Shown here piece after piece: positions 48,816 to 59,140 of a DNA stretch of 64,000 nt (position 1 is its first letter; each line of letters opens with the position of its first letter). A model generated the notes under the pieces. It saw only the letters and a program-made list of their open reading frames with translations. It was not told the DNA's origin and did not search any database. Source of the DNA: Piliocolobus tephrosceles (taxonomy: Eukaryota > Chordata > Mammalia > Primates > Cercopithecidae); contig NC_045436.1 in the NCBI RefSeq assembly GCF_002776525.5, forward strand, positions 54,724,254 through 54,788,253, written 5' to 3'. The position numbers were made by a program, and so were the translations under genes.

Positions 48816-50431
48816 CTCTTATATAGTGTAATAAATTTTTTTATCTATATACACATTTTCTTTTTTAAAATATTAATTAGTTCAATTTATCATTTTATTA
48901 TTTATCTTTCTGTTTACTTAATAAGTTAAATGAGTTTTTTTCAAAGTAAAAAATATCAACAGTAATTATTTTAAAGTGTTATATATGGCCATTTTCCAGT
49001 TTAGTAAATAAAGTTATAGGAGTCCTAAAAATTTGAATTTCAGATAAAAAAAAGAACATTATTTTATTTAGTATAAGTGTGCCTCACGCAATATTTGGGT
49101 ATACTTAATACTAAAACAAAATCTGAAATTCAGATTTAATTGGGATTTTCTTGCTTTTAAACCTGATATTTTATATCTAGTCATTTTATTTTTGAGTGCA
49201 TAGAAATATTCCTATACCTGAACAACGTGCTTTACAAATTCTCATATAAGACATTTTTACTTCATGACCTCCATGTATTATTCATAGATTTAAAGTATTA
49301 GTCAAGACAAAGCTTTTTTTAAGTACTCAAGGTATACTAGTACTACTGACTGCAGTAATAATGCTATTCTTCAAATAGCCAAATTATTTCCTGACACAAT
49401 CTTTTCACTTAGCTCTCTTTTTTGATATCCAGGGGCCTAACTAAGAACATCTACAATAAGTTAAACAGCATGTCTGTGAGGTGTGCATAACTTCAAGAGA
49501 TTTAATTTATACTTCTTTTAGTCTTGAAGAAAGGGTTAACATTCCCTTATTAAGCAAGCTGATGTTTTCAAACACTAAGCATCTAATCTAAGTCATAGAG
49601 CTATGCAGCTGGTAGATTCCAGAAGTGTTGAGTGAAATAAAAATAAATACATGAATAAACTATAAAAAGTAAATATAAACATTATTGGATTATAAATAAA
49701 CATATATAAAATCTGTTTACTAATTATCTTTACATTGAAGATAGTATTTTATACCTTATAAATGTTATTTGACAATGATGAAACAAAGATATCATGCTAC
49801 AAAGGAGCACAGCCTTAATTTTCATTATAGAAAATGAAGTTATCCAAAAATAGTTTAAATATCTTAATTTCAAGTAACTATTTCCACATTTTAAGACGTT
49901 ATGTTTATAGTTAACATATATTTAACATGCAAATTATGTATTTTCCATTCAAATACATTTTTTGTTATGTATATTATAAAAATAATCCTAGAATCTTCTG
50001 GAACTAGTATCTTGTAATTTATTATTAATTATTTATTATAGACCTATGCTATTCTAAGTTAAGATACTATTACTTCTGGGTTCTTATATTAACATCGATT
50101 TCATAGGCATTCTTCTTTTGAACTTCAGACATTCAAATACAAATTCTCAGCATAAACAGAGTGACGTAACTATTAATAAATTTTAAACAAGATGGATTTT
50201 TTTCAACTTTAGAAAACCCATAAACAAATGGCTTATTCTGTTGTCATCACAAAGCACAAATTTTAGAGACATTTCACATTCTTGGCAAAACTGTATGAAA
50301 GCAACTGCAAAAGCTTTTTTTTTTTTTTTTTATAGGTAATAGAGAAAAAATATGGAATATTCTTAAAAAGCTTACCTGTTCTAACAAAAAATACATATAT
50401 TTTATATTTTTGATAAAATCTTTACGGAGTT
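48816..50431. other. Unassigned AT-rich sequence
   Basis: 1.6 kb of strongly AT-rich DNA with no recognised gene or mobile element. A T17 tract lies at 50315-50331 just before an Alu. Confidence 0.5.
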
Positions 50432-50449
50432 AAAATTATAAAAGCTCCA

Positions 50450-50747
50450 GGCCCGGCACAGTGGCTCACACCTGTAATCTCAGCACTTTGGGAGGCCAAG
50501 GCAGGTGGATCATGAGGTCAGGAGATGGAGACCATCCTGGCTCACATGGCAAAACCCCATCTCTACTAAAAATACAAAAAATTAACCGGGTGTGGTGTCA
50601 TGAGCCTGTGGTCCCAGCAACTTGGGAGAATTGCTTGAACTGGGGAGGCAGAGGTTGCAGTGAGCCAAGATCACACCACTGCACTCCAGCCTGGGTGACA
50701 GAACAAGACTCCATCTCAAAAAAAAAAAAAAGAAAAAGAAAAAGAAA
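50450..50747 (+). mobile_element. Alu SINE (AluS/Y type)
   Basis: A full dimeric Alu with a right-arm deletion ('cagcaacttgggagaattgc' lacks the usual 'ggaggctgaggcagg') and an (AAAAAG)n tail. Near-perfect flanking duplicate: 'aaaattataaaagctcca' (50432-50449) and 'aaaattataaaaattcca' (50748-50765), 16 of 18 identical. Confidence 0.95.
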
Positions 50748-50765
50748 AAAATTATAAAAATTCCA

Positions 50766-51434
50766 TAAAAAAATCTTCAGTTTCTTTATGGATTGAAATT
50801 ATACTCTTTTAAAAATTATAGTATAATATTAATTTAAGAAGAAATATAGCTACAGAGCCAATTTCGTGCAAAAATTCTATGAAAGATGTTATTACTGTAT
50901 CACAATGTTTGCTCCACTATCTTAAAAATGTCAATAAATGGGCCACTTTTTGAAACTTATAACTCACTAGGAATACATTCATAAAAGAAGTGAATAATCT
51001 ATTCTCCCACTAAGACTCCATACAAACAAATTATGCCAGTCTAAACTGCGGAATATAGCATAATAGATACTGAAATAGATTAAGCTAAACATCATTAAAA
51101 GAGACATACATGTTTCTTTTAAACTCAAAGTAAACAAAAAAACAGAAAATGCCAGGAACATTTATATCAGGAAAATTGTCAATGTTAAAATGAGCAATTA
51201 GGATACCAAGATTCTATTGCATAAAATTACATGTACTTGAAATGAAATTGTTTTATAAATATCAAATAAGGTAGCATTTCTAATAAGAAATATGCTTTCA
51301 TCTACAGGCGTATTTGAAACAGAAGACGTATGGTATCATCTGCTATATAAAGTGTTGATAACAGCCACAACTTATTACACAGTCACTTGACGCCAGGCAG
51401 TATGAAATACTTACAGATATATAATTAGTCAGGG
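50766..51434. other. Unassigned AT-rich sequence
   Basis: No gene or repeat recognised. The 60-codon minus-strand ORF (51161-50979) has no family features. Confidence 0.45.
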
Positions 51435-51785
51435 TATGCTAATTGCCATAACAACTATCTTAAAATATCAGTGGCTTAACATCACAAATGTTATGGTTCA
51501 CCCATGTTATAGTATAATGGGGTTGACAGGAGAGACAGCAAGGAATGAGCTTCTACCTCATATATTCATTCAGGGACACATGTTCCTTCCACCTTATGAT
51601 ATGTAACCATTTTTTAATATGTTACCTCTAAGGTTTTCATTTGTGGGAAGAGAAGAAAATGGAGAAAGCCTATCATCTCCTAAATACTGGAGCCCAAAAC
51701 TGATGTACCACACTTTTGCATTTTCTGTGGCAAGTACTAACCACATGATTCTACCTACATGTAAAGAATCAAATAATCATATTGT
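51435..51785 (+). repeat. Old interspersed repeat of the 'agtggcttaaaacaac' type
   Basis: 'gctaattgccataacaactatcttaaaatatcagtggcttaaca' matches a widespread old mammalian DNA-transposon or LTR consensus whose start reads about 'ctgtaacaaactaccccaaaacttagtggcttaaaac'. I cannot name the family with confidence. The downstream part ('accacatgattctacctac') may belong to it. Confidence 0.45.
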
Positions 51786-52584
51786 AAAAGTTTGTCCAAG
51801 AAGAGACAATCTCTGTCACATGCTTATTATCTCAAGTGATACCTTATAATATTCTTATGAGCAGTGTTATAAACAGGAAGGAGATATTTTCCCCAAAAGC
51901 TGAAAACCATAACCAAAGACTGTAAAGTTTGTAGACTTATGACAGAATTACATTTTGCTAGAAGAATTTGGCCATAGAAAAAAAAAACAACTAATAACAG
52001 AATAGCTGACTAGTCAGTTCAAAATGATTGAAAATATGAATGTGAAGAAATGTTTGACTTATTCTGAGGGCTTGTTTTAAATAAATGTTTGTGAGGTTTC
52101 ATAAGGAGTTATTACCTTGGGGTGCTTAACCTAACAAATTGAAAAAAGACTATCTGGATGAATATTAAAGTTTTTTCAGTCCTTTATAACAATATCTCAA
52201 TGATTCCTCATTCTCACGGACTCAATGCCCTCTTTGTATAATAAATATTTTGTACTGTGCCAAAAGTTAATTAACAAATAATCTATTTTATATATATACA
52301 TATATATATACACATATATATATATGTATATACATGTATGTGTATTTTTTAAAAACCAATACAGTGACTTAGTGAAAAAGAAAAATTAATGTATAGTAAA
52401 ATAATGTGTAACTCAGCATGTAAAATCTTGAACACAACTGTAATAAAACAACAAGTTGCTCGCACACACATATGGGAAAATGTTTGTATCTTAAAAATAC
52501 ATAAATCAACCTGCCAATACTTTCCCTTTCTATTTGGCATGTTTTGATAAATAGGAACTTTTTATAGTAACGAGCAGTGCTGCC
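51786..52584. other. Unassigned sequence with a (TA)n/(CA)n patch
   Basis: No gene recognised. At about 52290-52344 the sequence is a near-palindromic mix of TA, CA and TG steps ('tatatatacacatatatata'). Confidence 0.5.
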
Positions 52585-53016
52585 ATTTGTGACGGTTAAT
52601 CTTATGTGTCACATGAATCGGTCACAGAGTGTTCAGATATTTCATCAAACATTATCTCTGTGTTTCTGTGAGGATGTTTTTGGATAAGACTAATATCTAA
52701 ATTGATGGACTTTTTTTTTTAGTAAAGCAAATTGCGCTCCTTAATGTGGGTGGGCCTCATCCAATCAGTTGAAGCTCTGAATACAACAGAAAGCCAGCCG
52801 ACTCTGAGCAAGAGAGAACTCTTCAGCAGATTGGCTTCAGACTTCATATGTAACATTGGTTCTTCCTGTGTCTACAGCAGACGACCTTCAGATTCAAACG
52901 TGAAAATCAGCTCTTCTGGATTTCCAGTCTGCTGGACTACCTTTGCCAGCTTCCATAGTCACTAGAGTAAATTCCATGTAATAGATCTCTCTCTCTCTCT
53001 CTCTCGCTCTCTCTCT

Positions 53017-53069
<53 letters not shown>

Positions 53070-53105
53070 ATTAGTCTATTCTTTGGAGAATCCTAATGCA
53101 CTATT
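52585..53105 (+). mobile_element. MLT2-type ERVL long terminal repeat
   Basis: Begins 'tgtgacggttaatcttatgtgtcac' and continues 'gtgtttctgtgaggatgttttt', 'ctaaattgatggac', 'gtgggtgggcctcatccaatcagttgaa', 'gatttccagtctgctggac'. It ends in a microsatellite and 'agtctattctttggagaatcctaatgca'. This is the MLT2 LTR from its TG start to near its end. The usual short (CT)n/(TA)n tract before the end has grown to a CT/AC array of about 80 bp. The same LTR group as 17092-17543. Confidence 0.78.
52987..53067. repeat. (CT)n followed by (AC)n microsatellite
   Basis: A run of CT dinucleotides with one CG interruption (about 52987-53020) followed by an uninterrupted (AC)n of about 23 units. It lies in the MLT2 LTR at the place where the consensus has a short (CT)n(TA)n tract. 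Probably highly polymorphic. Confidence 0.95.
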
Positions 53106-53371
53106 GGAGATCTAATTCTTCATAATGGCGAACTATTCTTTATTACAACTAAATCAAAAAAATTAAATTATTTCCTCAATTTATGTAAGCGTATTTCTGG
53201 CGAATTTGGAGTACTTTGAAAGTATGCAACAATACTGTGTCTGTAAAATGGATATACATGATTATTTCAGATAATTATAACAAGTTTTTAACTACAGAAA
53301 TATTAGATGACATAGAAATTAACATAGACCGTGTGTTAATCATTTATTTTTGTTACACTGTCCTACACATT

Positions 53372-53385
53372 GAAATACCTCTAGC
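53372..53385. repeat. Left copy of 14-bp target-site duplication
   Basis: 'gaaatacctctagc', identical to 54865-54878. The preceding bases make the nick site 'tt/gaaa', an accepted variant of the L1 endonuclease site. Brackets the rearranged L1 and its 3' passenger. Confidence 0.9.
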
Positions 53386-54085
53386 ATAGTATTCCATGGT
53401 GTATATGTGCTACATTTTCTTAATCCGGTCTGTCACAAATGGACATTTGGGTTGATTCCAAGTCTTTGCTATTGTGAATAGTGCCGCAATAAACATACGT
53501 GTGCATGTGTCTTTGTAGCAGCATGATTTATAATCCTTTGGGTATATACCCAGTAGTGGGATGGCTGGGTCATATGGTACATCTAGTTCTAGATCCTTGA
53601 GGAATCGCCATACTGTTTTCCATAATGGTTGAACTAGTTTACAATCCCACCAACAGTGTAAAAGTGTTCCTATTTCTCCACATCCTCTCCAACACCTGTT
53701 GTTTCCTGACTTTTTAATGATTGCCATTCTAAGTGGTGTGAGATGGTATCTCATTGTGGTTTTGATTTGCATTTCTCTGATGGCCAGTGATGATGAGCAT
53801 TTTTTCATGTGTCTGTTGGCTGTATGAATGTCTTCTTTTGAGAAATGTCTGTTCATATCCTTTCCCCACTTTTTGATGGGGTTGTTTGTTTTTTTCTTGT
53901 ATATTTGTTTGAGTTCTTTGTAGATTCTGGATATTAGCCCTTTGTCAGATGAGTAGATTGCAAACATTTTCTCCCATTCTGTAGGTTGCCTGTTCACTCT
54001 GATGGTAGTTTCTTTTGCCGTGCAGAAGCTCTTTAGTTTAATTAGATCCCATTTGTCAATTTTGGCTTTTGCTGCCATTGCTTTT
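53386..54085 (-). mobile_element. Young L1PA, inverted 5' segment (ORF2 C-terminus)
   Basis: The plus strand shows the reverse complement of ORF2, running from the phrase 'atagtattccatggtgtat' at the left end to 'ttggcttttgctgccattgctttt' at the right. On the minus strand the ORF2 C-terminal region is open without a stop from 54085 to 53410. It includes the Cys/His cluster 'CWRGCGEIGTLLHCWWDC', about 225 residues of ORF2. At 54081-54088 the orientation flips to the 3' part of the same L1. The missing L1 between the two parts is only a few tens of bases. This geometry is that of twin priming, with the inverted piece attached to the target through a 2-base 'gc' overlap. An intact frame points to a recent insertion. 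Confidence 0.93.
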
Positions 54086-54429
54086 GAGTTTGCGTCCTTT
54101 GTAGGGACATGGATGCAGCTGGAAACCATCATTCTTAGCAAACTATCACAAGAACAGAAAACCAAAGACAGCATGTTCTCACTCATAGGTGGGAACTGAA
54201 CAATGAGATCACTTGGACTCGGGAAGGGGAACATCACACACCGGGGCCTATCATGAGGAGGGGCGAGAGGGGAGGGATTGCATTGGGAGTTATACCTGAT
54301 ATAAATGATGAATTGATGGGTGCTGACGAGTTGATGGGTGCAGCACACCAACATGGCACAAGTATACATATGTAACAAACCTGCACGTTATGCACATGTA
54401 CCCTAGAACTTAAAGTATAATAAAAAATA

Positions 54430-54460
<31 letters not shown>

Positions 54461-54490
54461 AATGAAATGAAATAAAAAAATAAAAATAAA
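54086..54490 (+). mobile_element. Young L1PA, 3' segment with 3' UTR and A-rich tail
   Basis: Runs 'cgtcctttgtagggacatgg' (end of ORF2), 'gttctcactcataggtggga', 'caatgagatcacttggactcgg', 'acatcacacaccggggccta', and 'gtgcagcacaccaacatgg', to 'agaacttaaagtataataaa' near 54423. An A-rich (AAAAT)n stretch follows to about 54490. Several words ('cacttggactcggg', 'caccggggcctatc') are those I associate with Old World monkey L1s. The 5' truncation and inversion make it incapable of movement. Confidence 0.93.
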
Positions 54491-54864
54491 ACTAAAAATC
54501 CAGTGCCAAGGCTGAAAAAAAAAAAAAGTCAGGTTTTCATCTTACAACTTTTAACAAATAGTGAAGAAGCATATTTCACAAGAATCTAGAAAACAAGGAA
54601 TAATAATGTAATATAATGTCTAAGACGTTATGTCTCAAAGAATATTTGTAATTATGTTTTTTATTTTTAATTTTCTTTTCATACTCCATACTCCAAGGGG
54701 AAATGGTATTGATTGTCTGAGTGGAAATAAACTTTTTAGAAATGAGGTATACAACAATGACCAACAGTCTTTAGAAAATAATCTTTCATCTTGGAATGAT
54801 TCAATGCTGGAAGCGTTGACAATAAAAGCCTGGTTCATGTTCATGGGTAAAGCAAAAAAAAAAA
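54491..54864 (+). mobile_element. 3'-transduced non-L1 segment with its own poly(A) tail
   Basis: Between the L1 A-rich tail and the right target-site duplication lies about 0.37 kb that is not L1. It contains an internal A13 tract (54515-54527), unique-looking AT-rich sequence, AATAAA at 54821-54826, and a terminal A11 tract (54854-54864). The signal-to-tail distance of 27 bases is normal for cleavage and polyadenylation. The segment is therefore best read as genomic DNA from downstream of the source L1, transcribed past the L1 signal and inserted with it. ORFs crossing this part (54630-55112 plus, 54907-54635 minus) run out of the insertion or have no family and are not genes. Confidence 0.85.
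54821..54826 (+). terminator. Poly(A) signal AATAAA used for the transduced transcript
   Basis: AATAAA followed by 27 bases and then A11 next to the right target-site duplication. It marks the 3' end of the source read-through RNA, not a locally used terminator. Confidence 0.8.
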
Positions 54865-54878
54865 GAAATACCTCTAGC
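54865..54878. repeat. Right copy of 14-bp target-site duplication
   Basis: 'gaaatacctctagc' immediately after the terminal A-tract, identical to 53372-53385. Its position after the non-L1 segment shows that this segment is part of the insertion. Confidence 0.9.
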
Positions 54879-55859
54879 TTCCATGGCCCCATTCTTTTGA
54901 ATGCCATTGGTGCTAACCTATCAATCCAAACCAGCTCCCTAAATGTTAAAAATTCGTCTTACAAGATAGTAACTCATTGTTGGGAATCACTGAAGAAGAA
55001 AAAGGGTGATCAACTTCTTTCAAGCAAATTCGAGGAGGCTATTTTCTGGTGGTTATGTTTAATAGATAAGAAAACATATGAGAAGCAGCTGAATTATTGC
55101 TTTAAATTATAGCAAAACTGGCTTACAAATGAAAAATTGACTATTCCCACTGACTTCTCTATTCCCACTGACTTCAGTCTGAATTTTTTTCTGTTTTACT
55201 GAGCAGGGAGGCCTCTTATACCTATAGGAATTCATGTAATTACTAGAGCATTGTCTTTGCTTCCTTAGGTTTTGCCCATGTCGTTCTAGGTGCCCAGCTC
55301 AGCCTCTTCACAGGTTAACACACACATTCATACACACACACATACACACACACACATCCTACACTGGGAAGGTGCAGTAAGATGGCTGAAATCTTTATAC
55401 AACTGTCTGTCTTCAGACTCCCCAAACTTTCCTTAATTCCTGCCCTCTTTTCCTATTGTCTTCACTCTTTGATGAAACAGGACAATTCTTTCCCTTTTCT
55501 TGTACAGACCGTTATCCACATTGAGGCCCCCTTGAGAGATATACCTGCTTCTCAAGTACCCTCCCTAACTAAATTTTGCTTTTGCATGAGCTACTGTTAA
55601 AATCCTAGCTCTGTGACTCAAAAACAATAATAATATTCAAATGTGTATGCTACTAATAAAAACTGACCTTGCTACTGAGTTGATAACTTTAGGTAAGCAA
55701 TCCAATCTCTCTGGACTTTAGATAAGAAATATCATCTCTGTGAATCTCTCTCTTACATTTCATATGGGATGTCATAATCAGTGAAAACTGGACCACAAAA
55801 GGGAACAGAAAACCTGTTGATCAAGTCTTGGTGACATTTACAGTCAGGTTTTTTCTGTT
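54879..55859. other. Unassigned sequence with (CA)n and a possible MIR
   Basis: A broken (CA)n patch lies at 55318-55356. At 55585-55750, 'aaaatcctagctctgtgactc' and 'gataactttaggtaagcaatccaatctctctggac' resemble decayed MIR phrases. The ORF at 55382-55600 has no family features. Confidence 0.45.
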
Positions 55860-56291
55860 CACATATCCTTTTCATAAACATTGTTACCCTTGTGAGGTTG
55901 TTTTGAGTAAAACTTCATCTTAGCAGCTGAGAGGCTTAGACCTCGGACCAAAGAGCACCAGCCAGGATGCCCTCGTATGAGTCTCCTCAGGGGTATCTCA
56001 CTGTCAGGAGTGAGATTCCAGAAGGCCACACTGTGAGAAGTGACCACTCTGAGTTCATAGGCAATGTCTGATTGGTCATTTTAAATACAACTCCTGTGAG
56101 AAAGTGGGGAGTCCAGTTTGCTAGGTGGGAGAGATACCGTTAAGCTTTGTCTCTGGCCACCACCTCCATTCTGGAGGGTATAGCATTGGAACTTGTGCCA
56201 AGGGTGGCTCAGTCCTGCGTCTGGTATGAGGAAGTGAAACATATTTAAAAATGGATGCCGAGGCAACATAAAATTATAAGCATTCACTACA
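55860..56291 (-). mobile_element. Retroviral-type LTR fragment, minus strand, same family as 19614-20508
   Basis: Read on the minus strand from 56291: 'tgtagtgaatgcttataat', 'tatgttgcctcggcatcc', 'tttaaatatgtttcacttcctcatacc', 'ccacccttggcacaagttcc', and later a CCAAT-type 'gaccaatcagac'. The first roughly 110 bases align with the start of the element at 20508, so both belong to one LTR family. No poly(A) signal is visible, so this copy is probably 3'-truncated. The plus-strand start is uncertain. Confidence 0.55.
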
Positions 56292-57637
56292 GGTTGATAT
56301 AGTATTACATCTCATATTTGAATAAATCCTATACCAAACAGTTTGGAAACTATAAATCTACCAAGATATGATTTCCTATTGGGTATATCAGAAGCTCAGA
56401 AATGCCTGATATATAAAGCAACTGAGCTAATGGAGGTAATATCCTCTAACACCTTTTTGATTACAGTTTATTATAAAAGCTTATACAGAAAACACTACTG
56501 AAGAAATGTAAAAAAGAAAACATATTCATTAAAAGTATTGCCCAAAATCTGTGTGCAATTTTGAGTTAAATTTGGCTTGTTACTTAAGAATAAAATGTTT
56601 ATGGATTGTAATTTGCTAACCTCAATATTACACAATGACGGTTTTTAATGCATTTGGTTTTAGAAATTCTAACAGAATTTCTTAATTATCTTTTCAACTT
56701 TTGTTTTATAAAGTATTAACAACTTTTGGAATGTTTAGGACAAGTAAAAATCAATTTTTCATCATACCTAAGAGTGAAAGGTATTCACACTATGATATTC
56801 AGTACTTCCAATCATTCTTAAATGCGTACGGAGGAAATGCACTTTCGACACATTGATCAACTGATGAAAAGAGCTAAAAATGGGAGAAATGTTGCTGATT
56901 TCACATAAAATAAAACTCAAGAATAGGTTTTACTCCATTTTTCTTTCAGTTACATTTAACACATAGCAAAGTAATAAATGTTTGTTAATATATATTGAAA
57001 ACATTTTAAGGATATTTGTAATGAAATATTTTAGAGAGTGGTATGAATAAAGCAAACATTTCAAATTGCTTCAGATAATAAATATTATATATTTTAAAGA
57101 TAAACTCCGGGTAAGAACCTGTTTCTCAGCAACATGATAATTATACAGAATTTGTTTCCTGGCATCATTACTTTTCTTTACAATCCATACAGTAGAGTGG
57201 TCTATGATGAAAATTTAAAAACACAACACACATAATGGTTATTTTCTTTTGCAATCTTAAAATGCTATTTACTACTCTCATATAATAAAGTAACAGTAAA
57301 ACTACTATTTGACATGGTCAAATAATTTTGTCAGACAACTTTATCAATTCAGTGATTGACATAAAGACCAACTCGTAATAATATACTTTGATTCCTGTTT
57401 AAGCTAGTTAACAAATGGTGATTTTGGTGGCAATAAATCAATCAATCAATAAATCAATCAACCATCCCCTAGTATTGTCCATTATTCCAAACATAATGGT
57501 ACTATTTGTAAAACATATGCTGGCATCACAATAAAAATTTGTTATATGTTCTTGCTGATATTTTGAACATAAAAAAGAGAAAGGAAGGAGAGGCATTTTT
57601 TTCTATATTTCCACGTATCTGTGTTGTTAATATTTAT
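56292..57637. other. Unassigned AT-rich sequence
   Basis: No gene or repeat recognised apart from a small (AATC)n patch at about 57435-57465. Confidence 0.5.
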
Positions 57638-58348
57638 GGCAGTGGCAGCCCATTTGGAGAAGCCGCTGCTATGATGCCAGCTGCAGTTTGGGAGGCATGG
57701 CTAGGGCTGCACGCTCCAAGCAGCCTACAGGAGCCAGAAACAGGCAGAAGTCACATTCGCTTCCAAGTTGGAAAGGTGGGAGCCCCGCTCTCCTGGGCGC
57801 AGCTGTGGCTGCCCAGTTGCAGTGGCAGATTGGGCATCTCTGCACTCTTGGGGCCCTGGAAAACCCCTTGTACCAGCAGGTTTGGAAGTGCCTGCTCCCA
57901 CTGCCTGGCCTCTCCCGGCTCCCAGTGCCTGCTCCAATTTCAGAGCAAAGTTGTGGTAGAGCCCAGGAACTGTCACAACCCAGGTGGGTGTGCACACGCT
58001 CGGGGCAGCACTGACACACCAGCCTCCTCCTGCCTTAGCCCCCTCCAGACTTTGGGAGCCAATGAGCATGGGTGGGAGGCTGAAGAGGGACCAAGGGCAG
58101 CTCGGTGCAGGACTGCAGGCTCTCCATAGCATTAACAGCCTAGGTGCCCTGGGCACCGTGAATGCAGGTGGATAGCAGATTGATGGTGGCAGAAGGCAGA
58201 CAGGCTTGTGAGCAGAAAGGAATGTGTCCCCAGTGAAGCTCCACCTTCAGGCCAGAGAGGGCCCGAGTTCTGGGGGCTGGGCTGCCATTTCTTCTGACTG
58301 GAGTGCCAACTTAATGGTGCCTTTTCTGGGCACCCCCATGGCCAGCCA

Positions 58349-58395
58349 TGGACCAATCAGCACACACTTCCTCCCCTCTGAAACCCACAAAAACC
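58349..58395 (+). promoter_or_regulatory. LTR core promoter remnant (CCAAT box and decayed TATA box)
   Basis: CCAAT at 58353-58357, then 'cccacaaaaaccc' around 58384-58396 where related LTRs, as I recall them, have 'cctataaaaaccc'. The TATA change suggests weakened activity. Activity is inferred only. Confidence 0.45.
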
Positions 58396-58410
58396 CCAGA
58401 CTCAGATGAT

Positions 58411-58540
58411 GGGACAACCTGCCTGCAAAGAGGAGATACCTACGATGGATCTCCTCTCTGCTGAGAGCTAAACACTCATGGGGACAACCTGCCTTTGGAG
58501 AGGAGCTACCCACTGTGGGTCTCTTCTGAGCTATTCTGTC
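58411..58540 (+). repeat. 70-bp tandem duplication in the LTR R region
   Basis: 'gggacaacctgcct' begins at 58411 and again at 58481, each followed by 'gagga...tacc', 'tggatctcctct' or 'tgggtctcttct' and 'gctgagagct' or 'gagct'. Two diverged copies, period 70 bp. Probably part of the family's structure. Confidence 0.75.
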
Positions 58541-58544
58541 ACTT

Positions 58545-58550
58545 AATAAA
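58545..58550 (+). terminator. LTR poly(A) signal AATAAA
   Basis: 'cacttaataaagcacc' downstream of the CCAAT/TATA-like block, in the normal place for an LTR R region. Confidence 0.6.
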
Positions 58551-59140
58551 GCACCACTTCACCATGCTGACCCTCCACTTGTCTGCATACCTCATTCTTC
58601 CTGGATAGAGGACAAGAAATCAGGACCACTGAATGGCAGGGCTGAAAGAACCATAACACAAACTGAGCTGAGACATATCCGTTGCTTACCATGTTGCAGG
58701 CAACAAGAAGGAGAGAAGAGAGGAGAGAAAAACTGTGGCTCTCCTAAGCCCAGACCTAGAAGCACCCCAAGCCAGGGCTCTTACACCCTTTTGCGGGCTC
58801 TGCAGCTCCTGACATCTCAAAGCTTCTGGCTGCTACCGTGTTCCCTTGTGCCTGTCATGGAAGCTGCTTGTGGTACACCTGGTCCAGCTACAGTCTCACA
58901 GGGAGCTGGCACCCATGCTGGTACCTGGAGGTGCCCACCCTGCCCTAAATGACATGCCTGGCTGTGCACAGTGGCCAGATCCCACACTACCAAGCTGGTA
59001 GTGTGAGCCAAGTGCTACCTGCCAGGTCGAGTGGGTGAAATGAGCTCAGCAGACCTGAGCAAAACACAGGCAAAGGTGCCACTGGCCACAGATGTTTCCA
59101 TCTGGATTAGCAGCACTGCAAGGATCTTGTGACAACATTA

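Larger units (their letters stand above)
57638..59140 (+). mobile_element. Solo ERV1 LTR, MER52-like, GC-richer than its surroundings
   Basis: A 1.5-kb block, clearly GC-richer than neighbouring DNA. In order it has a long U3, 'ggaccaatcagcacacacttcctcccctc', a TATA-like 'cacaaaaacc', two copies of 'gggacaacctgcct', and 'cacttaataaagcaccacttcacc'. Then follow 'cctcattcttcctggatagaggacaag' and a long U5-like region to about 59140. This is the order of an ERV1 LTR of the MER52 kind (name from memory). No retroviral genes adjoin it. Six or more overlapping ORFs on both strands (for example 57539-58129 plus, 58156-57725 minus) are by-products of the GC content. Confidence 0.68.

Noticed and set aside
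53410..54378. 322-codon minus-strand ORF
   Set aside because: It joins the antisense of an L1 3' UTR to the inverted ORF2 C-terminus across the twin-priming junction. It is a by-product of a rearranged L1, not a gene.
54635..54878. A processed pseudogene in place of a 3' transduction
   Set aside because: The AATAAA-plus-A-tract end would suit one, but the only perfect duplicate pair encloses this segment together with the L1, so one insertion explains all.
54879..54886. 'ttccatgg' after the right duplicate matching 'ttccatgg' in the L1 at 53392
   Set aside because: The L1 copy is offset from the junction and belongs to the L1 consensus; only a 2-base 'gc' overlap fits the priming geometry, so the match is probably chance.
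54630..55112. 160-codon plus-strand ORF
   Set aside because: It starts in the transduced segment, crosses the A-tract and target-site duplication and runs into host sequence, so it was created by the insertion.
57539..58409. Cluster of 60-196-codon ORFs on both strands
   Set aside because: They overlap each other in all frames inside a GC-richer LTR, with no domain, splice or conservation evidence.
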